Below, one piece after another: positions 18,110 to 27,058 of a DNA stretch of 64,000 nucleotides (position 1 is the stretch's first letter; each line of letters starts with the position of its first letter). Source of the DNA: Cytophagales bacterium (GTDB lineage: Bacteria; Bacteroidota; Bacteroidia; Cytophagales; Cyclobacteriaceae). Position numbers and translations under genes: made by a program. The DNA lies in the NCBI GenBank assembly GCA_025358885.1, contig JANYHW010000132.1:1-64000 (forward strand). Reading direction: 5' to 3'. Under the pieces are notes generated by a model. That model was given only the letters and a program-made list of their open reading frames with translations. It made no database searches and was not told the DNA's origin.

Positions 18110-18514
18110 ATGATCAAAGACATTACCAAGCCTATTGTGCAGAATGTCACCCTGGTCGTGGTGTGTGAAAAGAACATTCTGCTGCAGGATGAATGGAAAG
18201 TCTTTCTAATCAACAGCAACAGTGTTGACATTGACAATACCCTTGTGGCCAGCACAGGGTATGGAGAGAGCAACGGTGAGCAGCAACGGACCTCTACCCT
18301 TCGACACTTTCTTCAAACGGTTCCGGCCAACAGCACAGCCCTCGTTGAGCCGATTGATGAAAATGTATTTCATCTGAACAATGAATATTGGGTGAGCTAT
18401 TACATTGGTCCACAACTCTACGATAAACGATTTGTGTTTCTTCCGGACTCGATTCGGGAAGAAAATCTTACTTTTATTAAAGAACTTCAGCTGAAGGGCG
18501 TATTGCATTCGTAG
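18110..18514 (+). CDS. Conserved-looking hypothetical protein of 134 residues
   Basis: Not recognised. It is a soluble, mixed alpha/beta-looking protein of 134 residues with no signal peptide, Cys motif or membrane span. Strands such as NVTLVVVCEKN and EYWVSYYIGP alternate with polar turns. A tail IREENLTFIKELQLKGVLHS looks helical. Codon use resembles the neighbours, so it is likely a real gene. It is 55 bases downstream of lipB on the same strand and converges with thrC, whose stop is only two bases away. Confidence 0.65.
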   Translation: MIKDITKPIVQNVTLVVVCEKNILLQDEWKVFLINSNSVDIDNTLVASTGYGESNGEQQRTSTLRHFLQTVPANSTALVEPIDENVFHLNNEYWVSYYIGPQLYDKRFVFLPDSIREENLTFIKELQLKGVLHS

Positions 18515-18515
18515 T

Positions 18516-19703
18516 TTAATTCAGCCCCTCCAGGTACTTATACCCCGAACCGGTGTTCAGCAAAAGAACTGTTTCATTTTGGCTGACAGAATTCTCCAAC
18601 AACGATTTCTTTAAGGCGGTGAGCAATGCGGCTCCCTCCGGTGCCATCAGGATGCCTTCCTCTTTTGCTATTTCTCTCAGACTTGAAGTAATTTCCTCAT
18701 CCGAAACACTCATCGGTTTTCCCTGGGACTCCTTCAGAGTTGCAATGATCATCCCCTCACCAAATGGATGAGGTACAGCCAATCCGTTCGCAATGGTTGC
18801 CTTGCCCGAATAGCGTTTACAATTTTCCTGGTTTCCCAGCCAAGTCTCTACGATCGGTTTGCAGTTCTCCACTTGAACAGCAATCATACGGGGTAGTCTC
18901 GGAGGAATCCATCCCATTTCGACCATTTCATTGAAAGCCTTCCACATACCAATCAATCCCGTTCCACCCCCGGTAGGATAGAAGATAATATCCGGGAGTT
19001 TCCAGTCCATTTGCTCAGCGATTTCATAACCCATCGTCTTCTTTCCTTCAAGCCTGTAAGGCTCCTTTAGCGTTGACATATCAAAATATTCGTTGTCCTG
19101 ATTAAGTTGGGCAACGCGTTTGGCGCAATCGCTGATAAGACCATTCACCAATACCAACTTTGCTCCATACAACAAGCATTCCTTTTTGAATACTGCAGGT
19201 GTGTGTTCAGGCATTACCACTACAGCCTCCATACCCGCCTTGGCACAATAGGCACTCAGCGCTCCTCCTGCATTGCCTGCGGTAGGCACAATACACCTGG
19301 CTATACCAAGTTCTTTTGCCTTCGAAACCGCCATGCTCATCCCACGTGCCTTAAATGAACCGGTGGGATTGGAGGACTCATCCTTTACCAAAAGTCTTTC
19401 CAATCCAATATTTTTTGCGAGCCTTTCCAACGAAAGTATAGGGGTAAATCCCTCTCCCAACGAAACGATATTTTTCTTGTCGAAAACCGGCAACATGGAG
19501 AAATAACGCCACATAGAGCGGGTTTTGATGTCTATGTCCTGCTGCGTGACTCCGGAGAGGTTTTCATACATGTTCAGCAAAATATTATTGCCACACTTTT
19601 CACACGTCGCCGTAGAAATCACCCTGTCGGCGGGATAGCACCGGTGACATTGCCAGCATTGCAGGTGAGATAAATGTGAAATCTTCTCTTTTGATGCAAT
19701 CAT
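18516..19703 (-). CDS. thrC: Threonine synthase with N-terminal zinc ribbon
   Basis: A 395-residue PLP enzyme that converts phosphohomoserine to threonine. The N-terminus has a zinc ribbon (Cys16, 19, 34, 37), seen in the ThrC branch common in archaea and many bacteria. SSNPTGSFKARG places the PLP Lys at 118. PTAGNAGGALSAYCAKAG and FYPTGGGTGLIGMWKAF form the cofactor phosphate and substrate pockets. EEGILMAPEGAALLTAL is the C-terminal signature. Threonine dehydratases have similar folds but lack the ribbon and this C-terminus. It is a monocistronic unit with a divergent neighbour cluster. Confidence 0.88.
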   Translation of the reverse strand: MIASKEKISHLSHLQCWQCHRCYPADRVISTATCEKCGNNILLNMYENLSGVTQQDIDIKTRSMWRYFSMLPVFDKKNIVSLGEGFTPILSLERLAKNIGLERLLVKDESSNPTGSFKARGMSMAVSKAKELGIARCIVPTAGNAGGALSAYCAKAGMEAVVVMPEHTPAVFKKECLLYGAKLVLVNGLISDCAKRVAQLNQDNEYFDMSTLKEPYRLEGKKTMGYEIAEQMDWKLPDIIFYPTGGGTGLIGMWKAFNEMVEMGWIPPRLPRMIAVQVENCKPIVETWLGNQENCKRYSGKATIANGLAVPHPFGEGMIIATLKESQGKPMSVSDEEITSSLREIAKEEGILMAPEGAALLTALKKSLLENSVSQNETVLLLNTGSGYKYLEGLN

Positions 19704-19777
19704 CGTCCTGTTGAAATGAAAGGAACGAAAGTAATCTCTGGGTCATTCCCAAACCAATCGTTTCTCCTTATTGGTCA

Positions 19778-20683
19778 TCACTTCAGGTTATAATGCAATT
19801 TGGCATACTTAAAGAACGCATTGCTCAAACCATCGCGCTCGTCACCATGGCGTTGAATAAAATAAAATTGCCGGGTGATGGAAAGCCCATCAATAAAAAG
19901 CCGTACAAGAGTGCCGGAGGCAAGTTCATTAGCCACGGAGCGCATAGGTAGAAATCCAATACATTGATCAGCCAAAATAAAATTCTTTAGGGCTTCCGTA
20001 CCACTTAAGCGCACACGCACATTGAGATCAGAAAGCTTGATTCCATGGGTGGATAAGGCATATTTTAATGCCGCCAGGGTACCAGAGCCTCGCTCGCGGA
20101 GAGCAACAAGATGCTTGGTTATCTCCTCTATGCGCAACCGTGGCTTACGGGCAAGGTGACTTGCAGACGAACAAACCGGGATTACCTCATCCGTGAGAAA
20201 CAGCTGACTGTTTACAATCGAAAGCCTATTCTTGCCTTCCATGATTCCCAGGTCAATCTCATGATCGAGCAAGGCCTTCAGCACACCTTCTGAATTGCGA
20301 TTCAGCAGACTGATCTTCACATGTGGATGTTTCTGATGGAATCCGGATAACACCGCCGGAATGATGTAGAGTGCCACGGTTGTACTTGCCCCCAGCTTTA
20401 ATTCTCCTTTGGCTGAGTATTGGTCATGATGTGTGCTGATCTCGAATTCAAGCTGTTTCTCAATACTCTTTGCCTTCGATAATGCCGCTACCAGGATTTC
20501 ACCTGCCTGCGTGAGCGCAATTGTATTGCCTTTCCTTTCGAAAAGACTTGTTCTGTATTCCTCTTCCAAACTTTTGATATGCTTGCTGATGGCCGGCTGT
20601 GAAATATATAGTGTTTGACTAGCCTTTGTAAAGCTTTTCAAAAGCGCTACCTCAAGGAAGACCTCGTGTTTAAATGACAGCAT
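19778..20683 (-). CDS. LysR-family transcriptional regulator
   Basis: About 301 residues from the ATG at 20683. A TTG seven codons upstream would also work, but LysR proteins typically begin as MLSFKHEVFLEVALLKSFT does. The winged-helix DNA-binding part (about 1-60) contains KASQTLYISQPAISKHIKSLE. The effector domain follows from about 90 (LKLGASTTVALYIIPAVL) and is CysB/CbbR-like. The gene is divergent from the RsmI-like methyltransferase with 64 bases between starts, the classical LysR arrangement. That gene is a possible target, but the ligand is unknown. Confidence 0.9.
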   Translation of the reverse strand: MLSFKHEVFLEVALLKSFTKASQTLYISQPAISKHIKSLEEEYRTSLFERKGNTIALTQAGEILVAALSKAKSIEKQLEFEISTHHDQYSAKGELKLGASTTVALYIIPAVLSGFHQKHPHVKISLLNRNSEGVLKALLDHEIDLGIMEGKNRLSIVNSQLFLTDEVIPVCSSASHLARKPRLRIEEITKHLVALRERGSGTLAALKYALSTHGIKLSDLNVRVRLSGTEALKNFILADQCIGFLPMRSVANELASGTLVRLFIDGLSITRQFYFIQRHGDERDGLSNAFFKYAKLHYNLK

Positions 20684-20747
20684 ATCCAAATCTATGATTT
20701 TCAAACAGTGACTACAATCTTTACATTAGGGGCGGATTTAACGATCG

Positions 20748-21458
20748 ATGAAGGGTCAACTTTTCCTTATTCCCACGCCCCTCGCTGAAGAGACCCACCA
20801 AAAAGTGATCGCTCCATCCGTGATAGATACAGTAAGAAATATCCGCCATTTCATATGTGAGAATTCTCGCACGGCCAGACGCTTTGTAAGCAGTTTGAAA
20901 GTCCATCCCTCCATCGAGGTGTTGACGTTTGATGTGCTCAACAAGGATTCAAAACCCGAATCATTGCCATTCCTTTTTGCGCCAATTCTTCAAGGTGAAG
21001 ACATGGCGCTCATGAGCGACGCCGGCTGTCCCGGGGTTGCCGACCCAGGCGCCCTCGCCGTAGCCTTTGCGCACGAGAATAATATCAAGGTAGTTCCCCT
21101 GGTCGGGCCATCATCATTATTGCTTGCCCTGATGGCCTCCGGGTTAAATGGTCAGCAATTTGCCTTTCATGGCTACCTGCCCATTGACACCCAGCAAGCC
21201 ATTGCCTCGATTAAACGACTGGAGCATGAATCAAGGGAAAAGAATCAAACACAGATTTTTATTGAAACACCGTATCGGAACAATGCACTAATGACTCACC
21301 TACTGCGATCCCTTCGGGGTGATACCCGTCTTTGTGTAGCCGTTAACCTTACTTCTCAGGAGGAGAGAATTGAAAGTAAAGATATTAGTCAATGGAATAA
21401 GCAGGCAATCCAATTTGACAAAGTTCCGGCCGTATTCCTTTTTCTGGCAAATTCGTGA
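20748..21458 (+). CDS. RsmI-like SAM-dependent methyltransferase (tetrapyrrole methylase fold)
   Basis: A 236-residue protein of the SAM tetrapyrrole-methylase fold related to RsmI (16S rRNA C1402 2'-O-methyltransferase). Visible motifs are FLIPTPLAEE at the N-terminus, ALMSDAGCPGVADPG (the RsmI-type glycine/Asp loop), VVPLVGPSSLLLALMASGL and the FIETPYRNNAL motif. It lacks an obvious C-terminal extension. Many Bacteroidota carry two RsmI-like genes. Which one methylates C1402 cannot be told from sequence alone. It is divergent from the LysR gene. Confidence 0.8.
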   Translation: MKGQLFLIPTPLAEETHQKVIAPSVIDTVRNIRHFICENSRTARRFVSSLKVHPSIEVLTFDVLNKDSKPESLPFLFAPILQGEDMALMSDAGCPGVADPGALAVAFAHENNIKVVPLVGPSSLLLALMASGLNGQQFAFHGYLPIDTQQAIASIKRLEHESREKNQTQIFIETPYRNNALMTHLLRSLRGDTRLCVAVNLTSQEERIESKDISQWNKQAIQFDKVPAVFLFLANS

Positions 21459-21484
21459 AGATGCGGGAAATACTTAAACCTCAT

Positions 21485-21492
21485 TATCTTTG
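21485..21492 (+). promoter_or_regulatory. Bacteroidota -7 element for metK
   Basis: TATCTTTG at 21485-21492 fits TAnnTTTG and is followed by GCGGCC, as often seen downstream of such elements. No good TTG lies at the expected -33 distance. Transcription would begin about 22 bases before the ATG of metK, which leaves no room for a SAM riboswitch. Confidence 0.5.
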
Positions 21493-21520
21493 CGGCCTTT
21501 AACCACAATCTGCATACCGA

Positions 21521-22777
21521 ATGGCATATTTATTCACGTCCGAATCCGTTTCCGAAGGTCATCCCGACAAAGTTGCTGACCAAATTTCTGATGCACTCAT
21601 TGACTATTTTCTGGCCTATGACCCAAATTCAAAAGTGGCCTGTGAGACGTTGGTCACTACCGGCCAGGTGGTACTCGCAGGTGAAGTAAAATCTGAAGCA
21701 TACCTGGATGTTCAGGATATTGCCAGGGAGGTGATACGTAAAATTGGCTATACCAAAAGTGAGTACATGTTCGAGGCAAACAGCTGCGGAATCTTCTCGG
21801 CGATCCACGAACAATCGGCTGATATTAACCAGGGGGTTGAACGTAAGAAGAAAGAAGACCAGGGTGCAGGCGACCAGGGGATGATGTTTGGATATGCCAC
21901 CAACGAAACAGATAACTATATGCCCTTGCCGTTGGAATTGGCCCACTTGCTGTTGAGGGAATTGTCGGCCATTCGCAAGGAGGGCAAGGTGATGACCTAT
22001 CTCCGCCCGGATGCCAAATCACAAGTGACCATTGAGTACAGCGATAATGGCAAACCCACCCGCATCGACACCATCGTCATCTCCACACAGCATGATGATT
22101 TCGACAAGGACGCCGCAATGCTTAAAGTCATTCGTGAAGACGTCATCAATGTGTTGATCCCACGCATAAAGAAAAAGTTGCCCAAACGCCTTCACAGCCT
22201 TTTTGGCTCCGACATTACCTATCATGTTAATCCCACTGGAAAATTTGTTATTGGTGGACCACATGGCGATACAGGTCTAACAGGAAGAAAAATTATTGTG
22301 GATACTTACGGAGGCAAGGGAGCCCATGGTGGTGGTGCGTTTTCCGGCAAAGATCCCTCAAAGGTTGACCGCTCGGCTGCCTACGCTACTCGCCACATTG
22401 CCAAGAACCTTGTCGCCGCGGGGGTGTGCGACGAAGTACTTGTACAAGTAGCCTATGCCATCGGCGTGGCACAGCCCGTTGGTTTGTATGTGAACACCTA
22501 TGGTACGGCAAAGGTCAAGATGACGGATGGTGCTATCTCAAAGACCATTTCTAAAATCTTTGATATGCGTCCCTATTTTATTGAAGAGCGCTTCCATTTG
22601 CGCACACCCATCTACTTCGAAACCGCCGCCTATGGCCACATGGGTCGTGAGCCTAAAGTGGTTGAAAAAATATTCAATAAAGGGACCAAGACTGAAAATA
22701 AAGTCAAGGTCGAATTATTCCCATGGGAAAAGCTCGACTATGTTGACCGGGTTAAAAAGGCATTCAAACTGGCCTAA
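21521..22777 (+). CDS. metK: S-adenosylmethionine synthetase
   Basis: A 418-residue MetK that makes SAM from methionine and [21 protein letters not shown] (11-28) holds the ATP-binding His and Asp. [12 protein letters not shown] is the hexapeptide signature, and [19 protein letters not shown] is the P-loop-like second signature. Length is slightly above the E. coli enzyme, as in other Bacteroidota. Its terminator lies directly downstream, shared with convergent hpf. A Bacteroidota -7 element precedes it. Confidence 0.98.
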   Translation: MAYLFTSESVSEGHPDKVADQISDALIDYFLAYDPNSKVACETLVTTGQVVLAGEVKSEAYLDVQDIAREVIRKIGYTKSEYMFEANSCGIFSAIHEQSADINQGVERKKKEDQGAGDQGMMFGYATNETDNYMPLPLELAHLLLRELSAIRKEGKVMTYLRPDAKSQVTIEYSDNGKPTRIDTIVISTQHDDFDKDAAMLKVIREDVINVLIPRIKKKLPKRLHSLFGSDITYHVNPTGKFVIGGPHGDTGLTGRKIIVDTYGGKGAHGGGAFSGKDPSKVDRSAAYATRHIAKNLVAAGVCDEVLVQVAYAIGVAQPVGLYVNTYGTAKVKMTDGAISKTISKIFDMRPYFIEERFHLRTPIYFETAAYGHMGREPKVVEKIFNKGTKTENKVKVELFPWEKLDYVDRVKKAFKLA

Positions 22778-22790
22778 CCTCAAATGAAAG

Positions 22791-22817
22791 GGCTCCGAAG
22801 ATTCGGGGCCTTTTTTT
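22791..22817 (+). terminator. Rho-independent terminator of metK
   Basis: GGCTCCGAA (22791-22799) pairs with TTCGGGGCC (22802-22810), one wobble pair, followed by seven T (22811-22817). The T-run overlaps the stop codon of the convergent hpf gene, so the hairpin may serve both directions. Confidence 0.85.
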
Positions 22818-23118
22818 ATACTCTTCCGTTTTTTATCCGGGTCTTGAACTTCTTCAATTGATTCGTAAGGGCCTCAATGGCCATGTCGGCGGCCGCTTCA
22901 AATGAGCGGGCCTGTTCCTTGGCAAACAATTTTCTTCCCGGGACATTCAGTTTTATCTCCACAGTCTTATTTTCAATGCCTTCATTGTTGAGCTTGAGAA
23001 AAACCTCTCCATCCTCCAGGCGATCATAAAACGTATGAAGTTTGTCTACACGCTGCTCAATGAAATCAATCAACTTACGGTCCGCGTCAAAATGGATGGA
23101 ATGAACTTGTAATCTCAT
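22816..23118 (-). CDS. hpf: Short-form ribosome hibernation factor (HPF/RaiA family)
   Basis: A 100-residue short-type HPF, with no long C-terminal dimerisation tail. MRLQVHSIHFDADRKLIDFIEQRVDKL and RSFEAAADMAIEALTNQLKKFKTR, seen in parts, form the beta-alpha-beta-beta-beta-alpha fold that blocks the A and P sites of idle 30S subunits. In Bacteroidota it commonly follows rpsU and a Xer recombinase, as here. Normally tRNAs and tuf come next, but here the convergent metK terminator closes the unit. Confidence 0.92.
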   Translation of the reverse strand: MRLQVHSIHFDADRKLIDFIEQRVDKLHTFYDRLEDGEVFLKLNNEGIENKTVEIKLNVPGRKLFAKEQARSFEAAADMAIEALTNQLKKFKTRIKNGRV

Positions 23119-23211
23119 AATGATGAAAATTTAAGTGAAACAATTGTACCTGCTGTGTTCTTATTGGATCATAATGCAATTCATCTTAATGGCTGAGCTC
23201 TGTTTGGTCTG

Positions 23212-24090
23212 TTACGCTTTTGGATGGGCCTGGTCGAAAACTTTCTTGAGTTTTTCCATGGAGTTATGGGTATAAACTTGAGTAGCCGCCAGGCTGCTGT
23301 GGCCTAACAGATCCTTTACCGCATTAATTTCGGCTCCTTTGTTTAATAAATGGGTGGCATAACTGTGGCGAAGCACGTGAGGGCTCCGTTTTTCAACAGA
23401 AGTAAAGTTTCCTAAATGTTTCTTCACAATCCGGTACACCAGCATGGGATAGCATTTCCCTCCCCTATCATTAACGATAAAACATCCATGGTCGTGTGCA
23501 TCAATCTCCTTATTCCTTGCCACTCGATATCCCTGAAGGATGGGTACCAATGAATCCGAGAACGGAATAACCCGCTCTTTGTTCCTTTTACCCAGCACCT
23601 TGATTGTCCGTTCTGATAGGTTGATCTGATTCTCTTTTAGGTTGATCAATTCCGAAAGGCGCATTCCAGTACCGTAAAGCAATTCCAGCGTCAATCGTTC
23701 TCTCCATCCCTCGTGTGTATCGTCGAAGGCCTGCTGGTCCAATACGCTGACCATTTCTTGCTCTTTGACAAAGTGGGGTAGTTTCTTCTTTGTTTTCAGA
23801 ACTTTGATTTTTGCCATCGGGTCTTTGGAGATCATTTCCCTGCGCATCAGGAACTTGTAATAGCTTCGCAGGCTAGCAATTTTTCTATTGATGGATAAAG
23901 GATCCAGCTGTTTCTCTGACAACTGGACTATCCAGGAGCGTATCATGCTATAGCTGGCAGAACCTGGAGTATCCTCAAAACTTGCTTTCAGGTATTCCTC
24001 AAACTGGGAGAGGTCGTTTTGATAAGAGAGGATGGTGTGCGGGCTAAACCTTTTTTCAAAACGGAGATAATTCAGGAAAGAATCAATCAT
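23212..24090 (-). CDS. Tyrosine recombinase of the XerC/XerD type
   Basis: A 292-residue Xer recombinase with all catalytic residues. These are Arg144 (GTGMRLSEL), Lys168 (LGKRNKER), His238 and Arg241 (PHVLRHSYA), His264 (LLGHSSL) and Tyr273 (VYTH). The N-terminal SAM-like DNA-binding domain spans about 1-90. Context (rpsU upstream, hpf downstream) and size match the housekeeping dif-resolving enzyme of Bacteroidota rather than a phage integrase. No second Xer gene is in the window, so XerC versus XerD is left open. Confidence 0.93.
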   Translation of the reverse strand: MIDSFLNYLRFEKRFSPHTILSYQNDLSQFEEYLKASFEDTPGSASYSMIRSWIVQLSEKQLDPLSINRKIASLRSYYKFLMRREMISKDPMAKIKVLKTKKKLPHFVKEQEMVSVLDQQAFDDTHEGWRERLTLELLYGTGMRLSELINLKENQINLSERTIKVLGKRNKERVIPFSDSLVPILQGYRVARNKEIDAHDHGCFIVNDRGGKCYPMLVYRIVKKHLGNFTSVEKRSPHVLRHSYATHLLNKGAEINAVKDLLGHSSLAATQVYTHNSMEKLKKVFDQAHPKA

Positions 24091-24124
24091 GCTGACTGCA
24101 CCATCCGGGCGACTGTAGAAATGT

Positions 24125-24161
24125 AAAAAAAAAATCCCCTCGGGAAAAGAACCCGGGGGGA
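24125..24161 (-). terminator. Rho-independent terminator after rpsU
   Basis: On the minus strand a ten-base-pair G+C-rich stem (24152-24161 with 24135-24144, one wobble) with a seven-base loop is followed by ten T (24134-24125). It lies between rpsU and the recombinase gene, so it would reduce transcription into xer and hpf. Confidence 0.88.
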
Positions 24162-24187
24162 TATGTTGACAAAATGTCTATTTATTG

Positions 24188-24382
24188 TTAATAATTCTCT
24201 TGTACGTATTGCTTTTGACGATACACTGCTTTCAAAACCTGGCCGCGCCTGCGCACCGAAGGTTTTTCAAATGAAGTGCGCGCACGTAGCTCTCTTAAAA
24301 CGCCCGTTTTTTCAAACTTCTTTTTGAAGCGCTTAAGGGCCTTGTCAATCGACTCGTTTTCCTTGATGTTGATAATCAGCAT
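24188..24382 (-). CDS. rpsU: Small ribosomal subunit protein bS21
   Basis: A 64-residue bS21 with the family core IDKALKRFKKKFEKTGVLRE and the RRRGQVLKAVYRQKQ tail. In Bacteroidota bS21 helps hide the anti-Shine-Dalgarno sequence of 16S rRNA. The sequence before the ATG (CCTAATAGTCCAATT) has no Shine-Dalgarno-like stretch, so SD-dependent autocontrol as described in Flavobacterium is not evident. It is followed by a strong terminator before the Xer gene and preceded by its own promoter. Confidence 0.96.
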   Translation of the reverse strand: MLIINIKENESIDKALKRFKKKFEKTGVLRELRARTSFEKPSVRRRGQVLKAVYRQKQYVQENY

Positions 24383-24401
24383 AATTGGACTATTAGGGCC
24401 G

Positions 24402-24433
24402 CAAATATAGGGTAAAGGGGGTCAAATTTGCAA
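24402..24433 (-). promoter_or_regulatory. Bacteroidota-type promoter for rpsU
   Basis: On the minus strand TTG (24433-24431) and TATATTTG (24409-24402) are separated by 21 bases. This fits the -33/-7 consensus. The element is followed by GCGGCC, as at metK. Confidence 0.6.
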
Positions 24434-24436
24434 AAA

Positions 24437-25606
24437 TCACTTTAAAATAGACCTCGAAATAACCAATTTCTGGATTTCAGAGGTTCCCTCGCCGATAGTA
24501 CACAGTTTGGCGTCCCGGTAATACTTTTCTGCCGGAAAGTCCTTAGTGTACCCATAACCACCAAATATCTGGACTCCTTCATTGGCCACATCTACAGCCA
24601 CCTCAGAAGCAAAAAGTTTTGCCATAGCTGATTCTTTGTTAACACTTTTCCCAAGATTCTTCAACTCGGCCGCCCGGTAGGTAAGCAGACGTGCCGCTTC
24701 AATCTTGGTGGCCATATCTGCCAGCTTGAAAGAAATGCCCTGAAAAGTAGAAATAGGTTTGTTGAACTGATGGCGTTCTTTTGAATAATGAAGGGCTGCA
24801 TCAAAGGCACCTTGTGCTATCCCAAGACTTAGAGCAGCAATGGAAATTCGGCCACCATCCAGAACCTTTAGTGATTGGATGAAACCATCCCCCACCTGCC
24901 CCATCATTTGGCTTTTGTGGACTTTGCAATCCGAAAAAATGAGTTCAGCTGTTTCAGAGGCCCTCATCCCTAATTTGTTCTCTTTTCTTCCGGAAGTAAA
25001 TCCGGGTGTCCCTTTTTCAATAATAAAGGAGGACATACCATGAGAATCACCTGCTTCCCCCGTACGCACGATAACGACAATAACATCTCCGCTTTTCCCG
25101 TGTGTAATGAAGTTCTTTGTGCCGTTGAGAATGTAGTGGTCGCCTTCTTTCCTGGCTACCGTCCTCATGTTGCCTGCATCCGATCCAGTATTTGGCTCCG
25201 TAAGTCCCCAGGCACCTATCCATTCTCCGGTCGCCAATTTTGGAAGGTATCTCTGTTTTTGTTCTTCGGTCGCGAACTGCAAAATATGATTGGTACACAG
25301 AGAATTGTGTGCCGCCATGGACAAGCCAATTGAGCCATCTATGCGTGAAATTTCTACAATGGCAGTGACGTACTCCATGTATCCCAATCCCGCACCTCCG
25401 TATTCAGCCGGCACAAGCACTCCCATCAGCCCTAGCTTTCCCATTCTGCGAAAAACCTCAATAGGAAACTCCTGGGACTCATCCCATTTCATCATGTCTG
25501 GTCGAATGAATTTCTCGCCAAAATCTTTCACCATTTGCGCCACCATCGCCTGTCCCTCCGACTGCTCAAAATCTAACATGGAAGGACTCTCAGTCATCAA
25601 TTGCAT
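24437..25606 (-). CDS. Acyl-CoA dehydrogenase
   Basis: A 389-residue flavoprotein that oxidises acyl-CoA to trans-enoyl-CoA in beta-oxidation. Visible motifs are GAWGLTEPNTGSDAGNM (FAD/substrate loop), the middle beta domain with HYILNGTKNFITHG, and the C-terminal helical domain with QIFGGYGYTKDFPAEKYYRDAK. IGEGTSEIQ holds the catalytic Glu. This resembles short-chain (butyryl-CoA) enzymes but chain length is not certain. Start at 25606. A second in-frame ATG three codons later is also possible. Confidence 0.93.
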   Translation of the reverse strand: MQLMTESPSMLDFEQSEGQAMVAQMVKDFGEKFIRPDMMKWDESQEFPIEVFRRMGKLGLMGVLVPAEYGGAGLGYMEYVTAIVEISRIDGSIGLSMAAHNSLCTNHILQFATEEQKQRYLPKLATGEWIGAWGLTEPNTGSDAGNMRTVARKEGDHYILNGTKNFITHGKSGDVIVVIVRTGEAGDSHGMSSFIIEKGTPGFTSGRKENKLGMRASETAELIFSDCKVHKSQMMGQVGDGFIQSLKVLDGGRISIAALSLGIAQGAFDAALHYSKERHQFNKPISTFQGISFKLADMATKIEAARLLTYRAAELKNLGKSVNKESAMAKLFASEVAVDVANEGVQIFGGYGYTKDFPAEKYYRDAKLCTIGEGTSEIQKLVISRSILK

Positions 25607-25628
25607 AGAACTTGTTTTTTTTGGATTT

Positions 25629-25660
25629 CAAAAGTACAGGAACTTCCAACCTAAACCAAA
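25629..25660 (-). promoter_or_regulatory. Bacteroidota-type promoter for the acyl-CoA dehydrogenase
   Basis: On the minus strand TTTG (25660-25657) and TACTTTTG (25636-25629) are separated by 20 bases, a good match to the -33/-7 consensus. The predicted start is about 15 bases before the ATG at 25606. Confidence 0.6.
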
Positions 25661-25747
25661 CGAGTGTTCGTTTGTGGTTTATTTGATTCGGGAATACGCG
25701 AAAGAGCCCCTGAAATGGTATTTTTGACCCTCTTTAACCGGCAAAAG

Positions 25748-27058
25748 ATGAAAATAGCAGTAATTGGAACAGGGTACGTTGGATTAGTAACTGGGACTTG
25801 CTTTGCAGAAACAGGTAATACCGTGATTTGCGTCGACATTGACGAGGCAAAGATTGCCAACTTATCAGCTGGAAAAATTACTATTTATGAGCCTGGCCTT
25901 GATCTGCTTTTCGAAAGAAACATCGAACAAGGACGCTTGTCATTCACAACCAATTTGAAGGAGGGGATAAAAGACGCGCAAATAATTTTTCTTGCCCTGC
26001 CAACTCCTCCAGTGGAGGATGGATCGGCAGATCTGAAATATGTCCTTGGGGTGGCAGAGGAGTTGGGAGGGCTGCTCGATAAATACACTGTGATCGTTGA
26101 TAAAAGTACTGTGCCTGTAGGGACCGCGGAAAAAGTTACCGCTAGAATAAAGGCGACAGCAAAGGTAGAGTTTGATGTAGTTTCCAATCCAGAATTTCTT
26201 CGGGAAGGTGTCGCCGTGGAGGATTTTATGAAACCTGATCGGGTCGTTATCGGAACCTCCTCGGAACGGGCATCACGAATAATGAATAGTCTGTATGCCC
26301 CTTTTGTACGGCAAGGGAATCCAATAATCTTCATGGATGAGCGCTCAGCAGAATTGACCAAATATGCCGCCAATGCATTTCTTGCGACGAAGATTACTTT
26401 CATGAATGAGATCGCTAACCTGTGCGAGAAATTGGGTGCAGATGTTGATTCGGTGCGCAGAGGTGTCGGCACTGACAGCAGAATTGGAAAAAGATTCTTG
26501 TTCCCTGGAATTGGATATGGTGGCAGCTGCTTTCCAAAGGATGTTCTGGCACTGGCAAAGGCATCAGAAGAAAGCCAGTATGATTTCAAGATCCTTAAGT
26601 CTGTTATGGAAGTAAATGCCATCCAAAAAGCAAGACTGATCTCTCAGATGAAGAAGCACTTTGGAAACCTGAAGGGAAAAGTCATATCCTTCTGGGGCCT
26701 TTCATTCAAACCGCACACCGATGACATTCGCGAAGCCCCTGCATTGCAAAATATTGAGGCCCTGTTGGCGGCGGGCGCTGTGATTAGAGCACACGATCCT
26801 GAAGCCATGGACAATGTAAAAAAAGTGTTTGGCCAAAGAATCTCGTACCATGTAACTCCCTATGAGGCGGCAACAGGTGCAGACGCCATTTTCATAGCCA
26901 CTGAATGGCCGGAGTTCCGCGCACCGGATTTTGCTAAATTATCAACATTGATGAAAAGCAAGATTATTTTCGACGGACGAAACCTCTATGAACTCCGCGA
27001 CATGAAAGAACAGGGATTCACCTACATCAGCATCGGAAGACAAACCATACATGCCTAA
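25748..27058 (+). CDS. ugd: UDP-glucose 6-dehydrogenase
   Basis: A 436-residue enzyme that oxidises UDP-glucose twice to UDP-glucuronate with NAD. The start at 25748 puts the Rossmann motif [11 protein letters not shown] at the N-terminus. The open frame upstream adds 28 residues that do not fit the family. Other motifs are [22 protein letters not shown], the lysine-bearing [15 protein letters not shown], and [10 protein letters not shown] with catalytic Cys261. It overlaps the next gene by eight bases, which makes a UDP-glucose to UDP-xylose unit. A possible -7 element TATTTTTG lies at 25719-25726. Confidence 0.94.
   Translation: MKIAVIGTGYVGLVTGTCFAETGNTVICVDIDEAKIANLSAGKITIYEPGLDLLFERNIEQGRLSFTTNLKEGIKDAQIIFLALPTPPVEDGSADLKYVLGVAEELGGLLDKYTVIVDKSTVPVGTAEKVTARIKATAKVEFDVVSNPEFLREGVAVEDFMKPDRVVIGTSSERASRIMNSLYAPFVRQGNPIIFMDERSAELTKYAANAFLATKITFMNEIANLCEKLGADVDSVRRGVGTDSRIGKRFLFPGIGYGGSCFPKDVLALAKASEESQYDFKILKSVMEVNAIQKARLISQMKKHFGNLKGKVISFWGLSFKPHTDDIREAPALQNIEALLAAGAVIRAHDPEAMDNVKKVFGQRISYHVTPYEAATGADAIFIATEWPEFRAPDFAKLSTLMKSKIIFDGRNLYELRDMKEQGFTYISIGRQTIHA

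Noticed and set aside
21459-21520. SAM riboswitch before metK
   Set aside because: Only 62 bases separate the genes and the promoter takes part of them. No room for a SAM-sensing structure.
25885-26622. 245-codon minus-strand frame inside ugd
   Set aside because: It is a shadow of ugd. Ser/Arg-rich composition follows from the antisense of the coding strand.
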